A DNA stretch of 64,000 nt from Antrihabitans auranticaus. GTDB taxonomy: Bacteria > Actinomycetota > Actinomycetes > Mycobacteriales > Mycobacteriaceae. Position 1 is the first letter of the stretch; every line of letters starts with the position of its first letter. Location of the stretch: contig NZ_JAEMNW010000001.1 in assembly GCF_016481275.1 (NCBI RefSeq), forward strand, positions 1,355,531 through 1,419,530, given 5' to 3'. The position numbers and the translations under genes were made by a program. The notes beneath the pieces are model-generated. The model ran no database searches, was not told the DNA's origin, and was given only the letters and a program-made list of their open reading frames with translations. This document shows, piece by piece, positions 17,106 to 25,374 of this stretch.

Positions 17106-17531
17106 CTAGCCGGCCAATGGCCAAGTTTCGGGCGCTGCTACGGCATCGCTCGGCCGAATACCGAAGACCGGGAACGCCCCGCCGACGGGAGACGGCTGAA
17201 ACTGCACGCGCACTGGTCGATCCGAGTGGGGCGGCACTTCACCCTCGATCGTCGAATAGACCCACGGGCCGTCGTCGAGCTGGACTATCGCCTTCGTCGA
17301 CGGCAGCAATTCACCGTGCGGCCCGTGTGGATAGCGGTGCGTCACCTTCCACGACACGATCGATCCGGTGCCGGAGGACGGCACCCACTCGAGGTCGAAG
17401 CCTTGGCAGAACGAACACGCCACGGTCAGCGGCGCGAGCAGTTTGTTGCAGGTCCCGCACCGCCTGATCAGCAACGTCGGCGCGCCGGTCGCCGTCGTGC
17501 TTGCCAACTGTTCAGTGTTGTGTTGATTCAT
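17106..17531 (-). CDS. DUF35 OB-fold protein with zinc ribbon
   Basis: A 141-residue protein with an N-terminal rubredoxin-like zinc ribbon (CGTCNKLL and CSFC, two CxxC pairs at about 25-41) followed by an OB-fold (GTGSIVSWKVTHRYPHG, DDGPWVYSTIEG). DUF35 proteins are partners of thiolases or CoA-ester enzymes, including steroid side-chain aldolases. The start has GAGG upstream. It lies upstream of the DszC-like gene on the same strand and is divergent from an acyl-CoA dehydrogenase and CoA-transferase, so a CoA-thioester role is plausible. Confidence 0.8.
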   Translation of the reverse strand: MNQHNTEQLASTTATGAPTLLIRRCGTCNKLLAPLTVACSFCQGFDLEWVPSSGTGSIVSWKVTHRYPHGPHGELLPSTKAIVQLDDGPWVYSTIEGEVPPHSDRPVRVQFQPSPVGGAFPVFGIRPSDAVAAPETWPLAG

Positions 17532-17740
17532 CGGAACCTCGACTGATTGTTGCTGGTGGGCTGCATTCAGCCTGCGCGCCGCCCCCCGGGGAGCAACACC
17601 GTCGAACTACGTAGACGCATACCTATTTCTGCCGCGAGCCAGCACATCACACGGTGGGGAGGCGATCACCATTGCCAAGAAGGCAACTGCAGAACTACAA
17701 GCATTGGACTGATCTTCATCCATACGGCGATAGTGGACCC

Positions 17741-18919
17741 ATGCAAAACCTCAATCCCGAGGTACCCGAGGACGTCTTCGCCGAGGTGCTCAGGCAGATC
17801 AACCACTTCGTGCGGACCCGCGTCGTCCCTCGTGAGCTGGAAATCATGAGCACCGACGCAATCCCATCGGACCTGCGCAAACAGGCCGCCGACATGGGAT
17901 TGTTCGGTTACGCGATTCCCCAGGAGTGGGGTGGGCTCGGACTCGACCTCGTCCAGGACGTCGAGGTCGCCATGGAACTCGGCTACACGTCGCTGTCGCT
18001 GCGCTCGATGTTCGGCACGAACAACGGCATCGCGGGCCAGGTGCTCGTCGGGTTCGGAACCGACGAGCAGAAGGCCCACTGGCTCCCCCGCATCGCATCA
18101 GGTGAGGTCGTCGCGTCCTTCGCGCTCACCGAAGACGGCGCCGGCTCGAACCCCGCTGGGCTGCGGACCACTGCCAAAGCCGAGGGTGACGGCTGGATCA
18201 TCGACGGCAGCAAACGCTTCATCACCAACGCCACCGAGGCCGGGTTGTTCGTTGTGTTTGCCCGCACCGACCCGAAGCCGGCGGCCGGAAACGGCATCGC
18301 AGTGTTCCTGGTCCCGGCCGATCTGCCGGGGCTCGAGGTCGGCACGAAGGACGCGAAGATGGGGCAGGAAGGTTCGCGGACAGCCGATGTCAGCTTCGAC
18401 CAGGTCCGGGTCGGTCCGGAGGCGCTGGTCGGCGGGTCCGGTGACGTGGGCTACCGCGCCGCCATGACATCACTGGCTCGCGGCCGCATCCACATTGCAG
18501 CGCTGTCGGTCGGGCAGGCGCAGCGCGCATTGGACGAGTCGGTCGCGTACGCGGCCAGCGCGACACAGGGCGGTGTGGCGATCGGAGATTTCCAGCTGGT
18601 CCAGGCCATGATCGCGGATCAGCAGACGGGCGTCATGGCCGGTCGCGCACTCGCGCGGGAAGCGGCGAGAGCGTGGGTCGACGGCACGGATCGGCGAATC
18701 GCGCCGTCAGCAGCCAAATTGTTCTGCACCGAAATGGTCGGCAAGGTTGCCGACCTCGCCGTGCAGATCCACGGCGGCACCGGCTACATGCGGGAAGTGC
18801 CGGTCGAGCGGATCTACCGCGATGTCCGTCTGCTGCGTTTGTACGAAGGCACGAGCGAGATCCAGCGCCTCATCATCGGCGGTGGTCTCGTGCGAGCCGA
18901 GAAAAAGAAGGCGCTGTGA
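17741..18919 (+). CDS. Acyl-CoA dehydrogenase
   Basis: A 392-residue FAD enzyme that forms a 2,3-enoyl-CoA. Key parts: FALTEDGAGSNPAGLRTTA and GWIIDGSKRFITNA for FAD and substrate, QIHGGTGYMREVPVERIYRDVRLLRLYEGTSEIQRLIIG at the C-terminus (read in blocks), with the catalytic Glu in YEGTSE. ATG at 17741 begins a protein of standard family length; the frame is open further upstream without support. Its TGA overlaps the GTG of the CoA-transferase gene, so the two are translated together in one pathway, for example for a branched or aromatic acid. Confidence 0.9.
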   Translation: MQNLNPEVPEDVFAEVLRQINHFVRTRVVPRELEIMSTDAIPSDLRKQAADMGLFGYAIPQEWGGLGLDLVQDVEVAMELGYTSLSLRSMFGTNNGIAGQVLVGFGTDEQKAHWLPRIASGEVVASFALTEDGAGSNPAGLRTTAKAEGDGWIIDGSKRFITNATEAGLFVVFARTDPKPAAGNGIAVFLVPADLPGLEVGTKDAKMGQEGSRTADVSFDQVRVGPEALVGGSGDVGYRAAMTSLARGRIHIAALSVGQAQRALDESVAYAASATQGGVAIGDFQLVQAMIADQQTGVMAGRALAREAARAWVDGTDRRIAPSAAKLFCTEMVGKVADLAVQIHGGTGYMREVPVERIYRDVRLLRLYEGTSEIQRLIIGGGLVRAEKKKAL

Positions 18920-20127
18920 CGCAGCCGCTCGACGGAGTCACCGTAGTCTCGATCGAGCAAGCCGTGGCCGCTCCCCTCGCCACTCGGAATCTGGCCGACC
19001 TCGGTGCGCGCGTGATCAAGGTCGAACGCGTCGACGGCGGCGACTTCGCGCGCGACTACGACCATGTGGTGCACGGCACCGGGGCACATTTCGTCTGGCT
19101 CAACCGCGGGAAAGAATCGCTCGCAATCGATGTGAAATCGATCGAGGGCCGTGCCGCGGTGCGGCGCCTCGTCGACCGTGCCGATGTATTCGTACAGAAC
19201 CTCGCCCCCGGTGCGGCGCAGCGCCTCGGCCTCGGAGCCGACGAACTCCGGGAACACCACCCGGAGCTGGTCGTCGTGAATCTCTCCGGCTACGGGACGG
19301 GCGGGCCGATGACCGACCGCAAGGCCTACGACATGCTGATTCAGGCAGAAGCCGGCCTTGTGTCGATCACCGGCACGCCCGAGACTGCCGTCAAGACCGG
19401 AATTCCGACCGCCGATATCGCCTCCGGAATGTACTGTGCGCAAGCAGTTCTCGCGGCTTTGCTGCGTCGGTGCCGGACCGGTGAAGGCGCTTCGATCGAC
19501 GTGTCGATGCTGGACGCGACCGTCGAATGGCTGGGTCACGCGATGTACACCCAGATGTATACGGGCAGCCAACCGCCGCGAATGGGATTGAGCCACATCT
19601 CGATTGCCCCGTACGACGCCTTCCCGACCCGCGACGGCGAGGTGCTCATCGGCGTGCAGAACGACAGCGGCTGGCGCGCCCTCGTCACCGAGGTACTCGA
19701 TGCTCCCGCACTTGCCGACGACCCTCGATTTGTAACGAATGTGCAACGAGTACGCCATCGCAGCGAATGTGATGCGCTTGTGGCACAACAGACTTCGCAG
19801 TGGAACACCTCAGAGCTCGATGCCCGGCTCGCCGCAGCCGGCATACCCGCCGCGCAGATCAAACAGCTCGATCAGGTCGTCGATCACCCACAGCTTCGCG
19901 CCCGCAAGCGGTGGCGAACGATCGCAACCGAACACGCGCAGGTCGACGCGCTACTCCCGCCGATCACGTTTGCCGACACCGAGGCAGCCATGGGGGACGT
20001 CCCCGCACTCGGCCAGCACACGCTTGCGCTACTTATCGAATCCGGACTGGATACGACAGCAGCGAACGAACTGATCCAGCGAAGCATCGCGGTCCAGGCC
20101 GAGCGCTTCCAAAAACGGCATATTTGA
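18916..20127 (+). CDS. CaiB/BaiF family (class III) CoA-transferase
   Basis: A 403-residue class III CoA-transferase. Typical parts are QPLDGVTVVSIEQAVAAPLATRNLADLGARVIKVER at the N-terminus (in blocks), NLAPGAAQRLGLGADELRE, and TDRKAYDMLIQAEAGLVSITG, where the Asp of AYDMLIQA matches the catalytic aspartate. It moves CoA from one acid to another. The GTG start at 18916 overlaps the stop of the acyl-CoA dehydrogenase gene, so it probably activates the acid that this dehydrogenase then oxidises. It converges on trpS with a 7-base gap. Confidence 0.9.
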   Translation: MTQPLDGVTVVSIEQAVAAPLATRNLADLGARVIKVERVDGGDFARDYDHVVHGTGAHFVWLNRGKESLAIDVKSIEGRAAVRRLVDRADVFVQNLAPGAAQRLGLGADELREHHPELVVVNLSGYGTGGPMTDRKAYDMLIQAEAGLVSITGTPETAVKTGIPTADIASGMYCAQAVLAALLRRCRTGEGASIDVSMLDATVEWLGHAMYTQMYTGSQPPRMGLSHISIAPYDAFPTRDGEVLIGVQNDSGWRALVTEVLDAPALADDPRFVTNVQRVRHRSECDALVAQQTSQWNTSELDARLAAAGIPAAQIKQLDQVVDHPQLRARKRWRTIATEHAQVDALLPPITFADTEAAMGDVPALGQHTLALLIESGLDTTAANELIQRSIAVQAERFQKRHI

Positions 20128-20134
20128 CCGCGCG

Positions 20135-21178
20135 TCAGAGGTATTCGGTTCCCATCGCCGCGTGGACCTCGCCTAGTGTGCGTGCGGCGATTTCGTTCGC
20201 ACGGAAGTTGCCGTCTCGCAGGACTTCGCGAACGTAGTCCGGAGCACTCGCGAGTTCGGCACGCAGCAAACGATGGGGCGCGAGAAAGTCGTTGACCGCA
20301 TCGGTGGTGAGCTTCTTCAGCGCGCCTGCGCCTGCAGCGCCGATACCGGCCGCCAGTCGATCTTCGTCGATCCCGGAACACAGCGCGGCAGTAGTCAACA
20401 GCGCGGACACCCCCGGCCGCTTTTCGGGATCGAACGTGATCGTCCGCTGTGAATCGGTCGGAGTTCTGCGGATCGCGGCGGCTGTCTCGTCGGCGGTCAT
20501 CGACAGGCCGATCGCATTTCCGTAGCTCTTGGACATCTTCCTGCCATCGAGTCCGGGGACCTCGGGACTGGCAGTCAGCAGTGCCTGTGGCTCAGGGAAG
20601 ACGTCGCCGTACCGCTCGTTGAAGCGGCGGGCAATCGTCCTGGTCAGTTCGATGTGGGGGAGGTTGTCCTTCCCGACAGGTACGAGGTTGCCTTTGCAAA
20701 AGAGGATGTCCGCGGCCTGGTGCACCGGATACGTCAGCAATAGCCCGCTCAGCGCGCGGCCCGATGCAGCCAGTTCCGCTTTGACCGTGGGTTTCCGATG
20801 CAGTTCGGCCTCGGTCACGAGGCTGAGGAACGGGAGCAGTAGTTGGTTCAGGGCGGGGACCGACGAGTGGGTGAAGATCGTCGCCTTGTTCGGATCGATG
20901 CCCGCGGCCAGATAATCCAGCACCGCACCGTAGACGTTCCGGCGGACCGCACCGATGGCATCGCGATCGGTGATCACCTGGTAGTCCGCGAGGACGATCA
21001 CAGTGTCGACGCCGAGGTTGTGCAGTCGCACGCGTTCGGCAACGGTACCGAAGTAGTGACCCAGATGCAGTGGGCCCGTTGGACGTTCGCCAGTGAGGAT
21101 TCGGTAGCGGTGCGGGCGCGCGCTTACATCGGAGCGCAGGCTCTCGCTGCGAGCGAGGGTGGCAGAGAAGGAATTCAT
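20135..21178 (-). CDS. trpS: Tryptophanyl-tRNA synthetase
   Basis: A 347-residue class I aminoacyl-tRNA synthetase that charges tRNA-Trp. The HIGH-type signature is GPLHLGH (35-41), the KMSKS loop is exact at 214-218 (GRKMSKSYGN), and VPVGKDNLPHIELTR is the conserved dimer/Trp-site region. Length is normal. The ATG at 21178 has AGGAG (complement of 21184-21188) 5 bases before it. Upstream lies a short open frame with tandem Trp codons and alternative hairpins, one of which can hide this ribosome site, so Trp-dependent attenuation is likely. Whether this is the housekeeping or an auxiliary copy cannot be told. Confidence 0.95.
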   Translation of the reverse strand: MNSFSATLARSESLRSDVSARPHRYRILTGERPTGPLHLGHYFGTVAERVRLHNLGVDTVIVLADYQVITDRDAIGAVRRNVYGAVLDYLAAGIDPNKATIFTHSSVPALNQLLLPFLSLVTEAELHRKPTVKAELAASGRALSGLLLTYPVHQAADILFCKGNLVPVGKDNLPHIELTRTIARRFNERYGDVFPEPQALLTASPEVPGLDGRKMSKSYGNAIGLSMTADETAAAIRRTPTDSQRTITFDPEKRPGVSALLTTAALCSGIDEDRLAAGIGAAGAGALKKLTTDAVNDFLAPHRLLRAELASAPDYVREVLRDGNFRANEIAARTLGEVHAAMGTEYL

Positions 21179-21183
21179 GACAG

Positions 21184-21274
21184 CTCCTGAGTGGTCGAGG
21201 GGCTGCACGAACCGCGTTCACTCAGGATGACACCGCAGGCTGCGTACAGCCCGCGGACATGGTTAGACGGGCTG
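21184..21274 (-). promoter_or_regulatory. trpS attenuator-like leader structures
   Basis: On the minus strand three stems are possible between the leader peptide and trpS. Stem A pairs the complement of 21268-21274 with 21247-21253 (CAGCCCG with CGGGCTG). Stem B pairs 21247-21254 with 21235-21242 (8 pairs, one G-U, tetraloop TACG). A and B share a strand and exclude each other. Stem C pairs 21219-21226 with 21186-21193 (CCTGAGTG with CACTCAGG) and covers part of the AGGAG ribosome site at 21184-21188. The first strand of stem A lies in the peptide codons just after Trp-Trp, where a stalled ribosome would mask it. Confidence 0.65.
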
Positions 21275-21307
21275 CCGGAGCAGCCACCATGCCTGTCGGA
21301 TGTTCAT
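21263..21307 (-). CDS. Leader peptide with tandem Trp codons
   Basis: A 14-codon open frame, MNIRQAWWLLRQPV, starts with ATG at 21307 and ends with TAA at 21263-21265, 84 bases before trpS. Two adjacent TGG codons (21287-21289 and 21284-21286) are striking because Trp is rare. This is the classic layout of a ribosome-mediated attenuator. A Shine-Dalgarno is weak (GGGTG next to the ATG). Regulation of an auxiliary trpS by such a leader is known from Streptomyces coelicolor; here it is inferred from sequence. Confidence 0.7.
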   Translation of the reverse strand: MNIRQAWWLLRQPV

Positions 21308-21329
21308 CACCCGGCAAGGATAGCAACGC

Positions 21330-21980
21330 CTAGTCGGATCGGTCAGGTCCCGAGCCATAGACGATCAGCCAGATCGCGCGGCCGAGGGCATGTGCGAGTT
21401 GGTCGTCGCCGATCGGCGCGTCGCTCATGAAACCCACGGAGATCGACCGCTCGACCATCGAGGTGAGCACGATCGCCGTTGCGAGAACATCGAGGTTCGC
21501 ATCGATAGTGCCTGCCCGTTGTTCTGCTTCCAGTCGCGCACACACCACGGCCATGAAGCCTTCTACGCGAGCACGCCAGTATCGTCCGACGTCGCGGTCG
21601 TATGCGGACACCTCGTTGAGCGCAACGAGCACCCAGCGATGTTCGCGAAAGCCCGCGATCATGCGTTGCATCGCAGCGACGACGCTGACCTGCGCATCGG
21701 CGTGGTCCGCGCGCCACCATTCCTCGGCGGCACCGAACAGATCCTCGGTCGCAAGATCCGCCATGCGAATCAGCAGCTGACTCTTGTCGGGAAAGTATCG
21801 GTAGAACGTCGATCGGGCGACGTTCGCGGCCTTGGCAATACGTTGCACGGCCAGTTCGGTGAACGGCGTTCCGTCGGCCAGCAAGTCTTCGAGCACGACC
21901 AGGACCCGTTGCTCGAAGTCGTCCCGCAGATCGTCGACCCGCTGCTGGCGAACCTTCGGCGGCCGCGTCAACGACGGCAT
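21330..21980 (-). CDS. TetR-family regulator
   Basis: A 216-residue TetR protein: FEQRVLVVLEDLLADGTPFTELAVQRIAKAANVARSTFYRYFPDKSQLL in blocks gives the DNA-binding domain with the helix-turn-helix at about residues 44-66. The C-terminal domain contains EWWRADHADAQVSVVAAMQRMI and FREHRWVLVALNEVSAYD. It is divergent from the FAD-oxidoreductase gene at 22121, with a perfect 7-3-7 palindrome between them, so it likely controls that operon and itself. The ligand is unknown. Confidence 0.85.
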   Translation of the reverse strand: MPSLTRPPKVRQQRVDDLRDDFEQRVLVVLEDLLADGTPFTELAVQRIAKAANVARSTFYRYFPDKSQLLIRMADLATEDLFGAAEEWWRADHADAQVSVVAAMQRMIAGFREHRWVLVALNEVSAYDRDVGRYWRARVEGFMAVVCARLEAEQRAGTIDANLDVLATAIVLTSMVERSISVGFMSDAPIGDDQLAHALGRAIWLIVYGSGPDRSD

Positions 21981-22082
21981 CAGCTGCTCGCCGTTTCACT
22001 CATGTAAGTCATTCTGCCTTCCACACTCGAAAACCGAGCCCGACCGCTGTTGACATTCCGCCAACGCCGCGCCACGATCCTA

Positions 22083-22099
22083 TCGGACACTATGTCCGA
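22083..22099. promoter_or_regulatory. Palindrome, probable TetR operator
   Basis: TCGGACA-CTA-TGTCCGA is a perfect 7-base inverted repeat with a 3-base centre. It lies 22 bases upstream of the ATG of the FAD-oxidoreductase and within the divergent control region shared with the TetR gene (start 21980). Position and symmetry make it the likely operator of that regulator. Confidence 0.65.
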
Positions 22100-22120
22100 A
22101 GCATACTGACTCGGAGACAC

Positions 22121-23521
22121 ATGGCATCCGGCAACGAGGGCGAACACGCCGACGCAATCGTCGTCGGCGCGCGCTGCGCAGGTTCCGCGACAGCGGTCGC
22201 GCTCGCGCGCGCTGGTCGGCGCGTGGTCGTCTTGGACAGCGCTCGCTTCCCGTCCGACACCTTGTCCACACATCTGTTGTGGACGTCGGGACTCGCCGAA
22301 CTCCAGGAGTTGGGCGCCCTCGACCGTGTCCTGGCGAACGGCGCACCGCGGTTGCGCACCGCGCTCGCAGCCGGGTCGGGGCACACGATCACGGCACGGT
22401 TCCCGGCGCTCGACGGCATCGACTACGCATTGTGCGTGCGACGAACGGGACTCGACGCGGCACTTGTCGACACGGCCCGCCAAGCCGGCGCAGACGTCCG
22501 CGAGGGCTGCCGTGTCGACCAGGTCGTCTGGAACGCCGGCCGCGTAGCCGGCGTCTCATATACCGATTCGGTTGGCGCTCAACGGGAATTGCGTGCATCA
22601 CTTGTAGTGGGAGCGGATGGCAGACGTAGCACGATCGCGCGCCTCGTCGGTGTCGCAGAGCCGTACCGCAGCACACCGAGTGGACGCGAATGCTATTTCG
22701 CATATTGGGAAGACAGCAGGCACGAGTGGCGCGATATCGCAGCCCAATGGCGCGTCGGTTCGCTGCTGGGAACAGCATTCCCCTGCGACGACGGCCTCGT
22801 CCTGTGCCTCGTGCAACCGCCCCCGGACTCGACCACACAGCACCGACCGGGGCGGTCCCTCGCGATCTATCGCGAGTCCATCGCCGGTTTGCCCGAACTT
22901 TCGGCACGGTTGGACGGCTGCCGAATGGTCGGCAAGGTTCGGGCGGCGACCAATCTCGCCTCCTACTTTCGACGGTCTTCGGGACCCGGCTGGGCACTGC
23001 CGGGCGACTCGGGACACTTCAAGGATCCTGTTACTGCACAGGGCATTCGGGATGCACTCCGTTACGGCCGACTACTCGGCGAAGCCACCGCACATGCGCT
23101 CGACGACCCCGAGGCACTCGACGCTGCCACCCACCGGTGGGAGCGCGCACGCGAACGCGACTGCCTCGAGGTCTACCAGTGGACCAACCGCCTCGCCCGT
23201 GGCGAGTCGATGAGCCCCCTCGAAATCGAGTTGTACCGTGGCGCGCAGCGAGACGGCGCCCTCGCCCGAGCGACGCTCGAAGTCTTCTGCCGCACACGCA
23301 AACCCAGTCGCATTGCGAGCCCCGCAACGTTGGCAGCGCGCGCGTTACTGCACGCGCCCGGCAGTCGTCTCAGCGTGCTCGCGAACCTCGGCGTCGAGCT
23401 GGCGCAGGCGGCGTCGCAGTTGTTCGAACGCCTTCGTTCACGGCTTTCAAGTCTGCCCGAGTTACCTGCCCCACCGACGTTCACTCACAACGAGGAGATC
23501 GCACATGATCACACCGCATAA
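22121..23521 (+). CDS. FAD-dependent oxidoreductase, geranylgeranyl reductase-like
   Basis: A 466-residue flavoprotein of the PHBH/geranylgeranyl-reductase fold. The N-terminal site ADAIVVGARCAGSATAVALARAGRRVVVLD is a variant of the FAD fingerprint. LVVGADGRRSTIARLVG is the DG motif, and WALPGDSGHFKDPVTAQGIRDALRYGRLLGEA the GD motif for the ribityl chain (shown in parts). Members hydroxylate aromatic rings, halogenate, or reduce prenyl chains. Its end overlaps the next gene by 17 bases, so the two are co-translated. It is the first gene after the palindrome at 22083 and probably TetR-controlled. Substrate unknown. Confidence 0.75.
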   Translation: MASGNEGEHADAIVVGARCAGSATAVALARAGRRVVVLDSARFPSDTLSTHLLWTSGLAELQELGALDRVLANGAPRLRTALAAGSGHTITARFPALDGIDYALCVRRTGLDAALVDTARQAGADVREGCRVDQVVWNAGRVAGVSYTDSVGAQRELRASLVVGADGRRSTIARLVGVAEPYRSTPSGRECYFAYWEDSRHEWRDIAAQWRVGSLLGTAFPCDDGLVLCLVQPPPDSTTQHRPGRSLAIYRESIAGLPELSARLDGCRMVGKVRAATNLASYFRRSSGPGWALPGDSGHFKDPVTAQGIRDALRYGRLLGEATAHALDDPEALDAATHRWERARERDCLEVYQWTNRLARGESMSPLEIELYRGAQRDGALARATLEVFCRTRKPSRIASPATLAARALLHAPGSRLSVLANLGVELAQAASQLFERLRSRLSSLPELPAPPTFTHNEEIAHDHTA

Positions 23522-25307
23522 CGGCGCGCCGCGAATGGGCATCGACCGCCGCCGCGTCTTACGCGGCGCTCTCCTCACCGGCGCGGCAGCGGCTGCCGCC
23601 ATCGCGCTACCTGCGACGACCCACGCGACGCCGGCACCGCGGCGATCGCCCGGCCGGACTGCGGAAAGGAACGTCGCAATCTTCGGCGGCGGAATGTCGG
23701 GATTGTCGGCCGCGCACGAGTTGATCGAACGCGGCTACGCCGTGACGGTCTACGAGCCGGCATACCTGGGTGGAAAGGCGCGCAGCCTGGGAGTTGCCGG
23801 CACCGGAACGGGCGGCCGCCGCGACCTACCCGGAGAGCACGGGTTTCGCTTCTTTCCCGGCTGCTACCAACATGTTCCGGACACAATGAGTCGAATCCCG
23901 TTTCCCGGTAATGGGAACGGGGTCGAAGACAACCTCGTCGAAGTGGAATCGGCCATCCTCGGACTCCGCGACCAACCACCGGTTTTCGCACCGATCGGGC
24001 TACGCGGCCTGACCCAGCTGACGCCCGAGTTGCTTCAAGCAGCAATCATTTCGTCGTTCGGTCTGATCCCGCAGCTGCCGCCGCTCGAACTCGCGTTCTT
24101 CGCAAAACAGATGACAATGTGGTTCACCAGTTGCACCGAACGGCGCTTCGGACAGTTCGAGTACCTCTCCTGGGAGAACATGCTCCAGGCCAACGGCAAG
24201 TCTCCGGCTTACCGCGAGTATCTCGTCAGCGCGCTCACCCGAATCACCGTCGCGGCCAAACCGCACCTTGCATCGGCCCGGACCATCGGCACAATCGGCG
24301 AAGGACTCGTCCTCGCCGGCACCGGCCTCTTTCCCGCATATCGCGGCGGTACCGACCGAATCCTCAACGGCCCCACAAACGATGTGTGGATCGACCCCTG
24401 GGTGAGCTATCTACGCTCCCGCGGTGTGGAATTCGTCATGGGTGCGCGCGCATCACGGCTGGGGCTGCGTGACGGCAGGATCGAAAACGTCACCGTCACC
24501 GACGCAAACGGTGCGTCCAGCACCGTGGCAGCCGACTGGTACGTGTGTGCGATGCCGGTCGACAAGGCAGTTCCGTTGCTGAGCAACGACATCCTCGACG
24601 CCGATCCGCACCTCGCAGGAATGCGCGAATTGGTGATGGATTGGATGGTGGGAATCCAGTTCTTCCTCAAGCGATCCACCGACATTCCGGAAGGCCATAT
24701 CGCGGCAATGGGATCGCCGTGGGCCATCACGGCGCTGCGCCAGGCGCCGATGTGGACGGGTGACTTCGCCTCCCGCTACGGGGACGGCACTGTGCGGGAG
24801 TGCCTGTCGGTCGACATCTCGGATTGGGATTCACCGGGGCTCCTCTTCGGCAAACCGGCCAAGCAATGCACGAAAGACGAAGTGATGCAGGAATGCTGGG
24901 CACAGCTGAAGCGCTGGCTGAACACGTCGACGAACTGGTTGCGCGACGAAGACATCCACTCGTGGCACCTCGACCCCGGCGTCACCTGGTCGGACGGTAC
25001 GACCCATAACGAAACACCATTGCTCGTCAACACGATCGGTTCCTACGACAACCGACCGACCGCACACAGCGCAATACCGAACCTCTTTTTCGGCGGTGAT
25101 CACGTCCGCAACAACATCGACCTGGCGACGATGGAGGGCGCCAACGAATCGGGCCGGTCTGTTGCCAACGCGATCCTCGACGCAGCGGGTGACTCTGCGC
25201 CGCGGGCAGCAATCTTCCCCATGGTGGCGCCGGCGGAGTTCGAACCGTTCAAGCGGATCGACAGCGACCGCTACCGCGCCGGGTTGCCGCACGTGCTGGA
25301 CATCTGA
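23505..25307 (+). CDS. Tat-exported FAD amine-oxidase/phytoene-desaturase-like protein
   Basis: A 600-residue flavoprotein with a twin-arginine signal (DRRRVLRGALLTGAAAAAAI) ending near ATPAPRR, so it should be exported folded with FAD. The FAD fingerprint NVAIFGGGMSGLSAAHELI follows at about 55-73, then YEPAYLGGKARS. The C-terminal flavin motif is LFFGGDHVRNNIDLATMEGANESGR. The overall pattern resembles hydroxysqualene or carotenoid desaturase-like oxidoreductases. ATG at 23505 has GAGGAG upstream and overlaps the preceding gene. It may act with that oxidoreductase on a lipid or isoprenoid outside the cell membrane. Confidence 0.75.
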   Translation: MITPHNGAPRMGIDRRRVLRGALLTGAAAAAAIALPATTHATPAPRRSPGRTAERNVAIFGGGMSGLSAAHELIERGYAVTVYEPAYLGGKARSLGVAGTGTGGRRDLPGEHGFRFFPGCYQHVPDTMSRIPFPGNGNGVEDNLVEVESAILGLRDQPPVFAPIGLRGLTQLTPELLQAAIISSFGLIPQLPPLELAFFAKQMTMWFTSCTERRFGQFEYLSWENMLQANGKSPAYREYLVSALTRITVAAKPHLASARTIGTIGEGLVLAGTGLFPAYRGGTDRILNGPTNDVWIDPWVSYLRSRGVEFVMGARASRLGLRDGRIENVTVTDANGASSTVAADWYVCAMPVDKAVPLLSNDILDADPHLAGMRELVMDWMVGIQFFLKRSTDIPEGHIAAMGSPWAITALRQAPMWTGDFASRYGDGTVRECLSVDISDWDSPGLLFGKPAKQCTKDEVMQECWAQLKRWLNTSTNWLRDEDIHSWHLDPGVTWSDGTTHNETPLLVNTIGSYDNRPTAHSAIPNLFFGGDHVRNNIDLATMEGANESGRSVANAILDAAGDSAPRAAIFPMVAPAEFEPFKRIDSDRYRAGLPHVLDI

Positions 25308-25333
25308 AGTCGGCCACGTGTGCTTCTCGTAAT

Positions 25334-25345
25334 CCTTAGCTAAGG
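25334..25345. promoter_or_regulatory. Perfect 12-base palindrome before the reductase
   Basis: CCTTAGCTAAGG is self-complementary and lies about 30 bases before the first start codon of the carboxylic acid reductase locus, in the 67-base gap after the Tat oxidoreductase gene. The region TAATCCTTAGCTAAGGTAA has the feel of a DtxR/IdeR-type iron box but matches the consensus poorly. It may be a regulator site or a promoter element. Confidence 0.4.
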
Positions 25346-25374
25346 TAACGCACTACTGGACAAAGGAGTCTCGT

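Noticed and set aside
17532-17740. Possible hairpin TTGCC-AAGAA-GGCAA in the gap before the acyl-CoA dehydrogenase
   Set aside because: Only five pairs and not positioned next to a start or stop; no support as operator or terminator.
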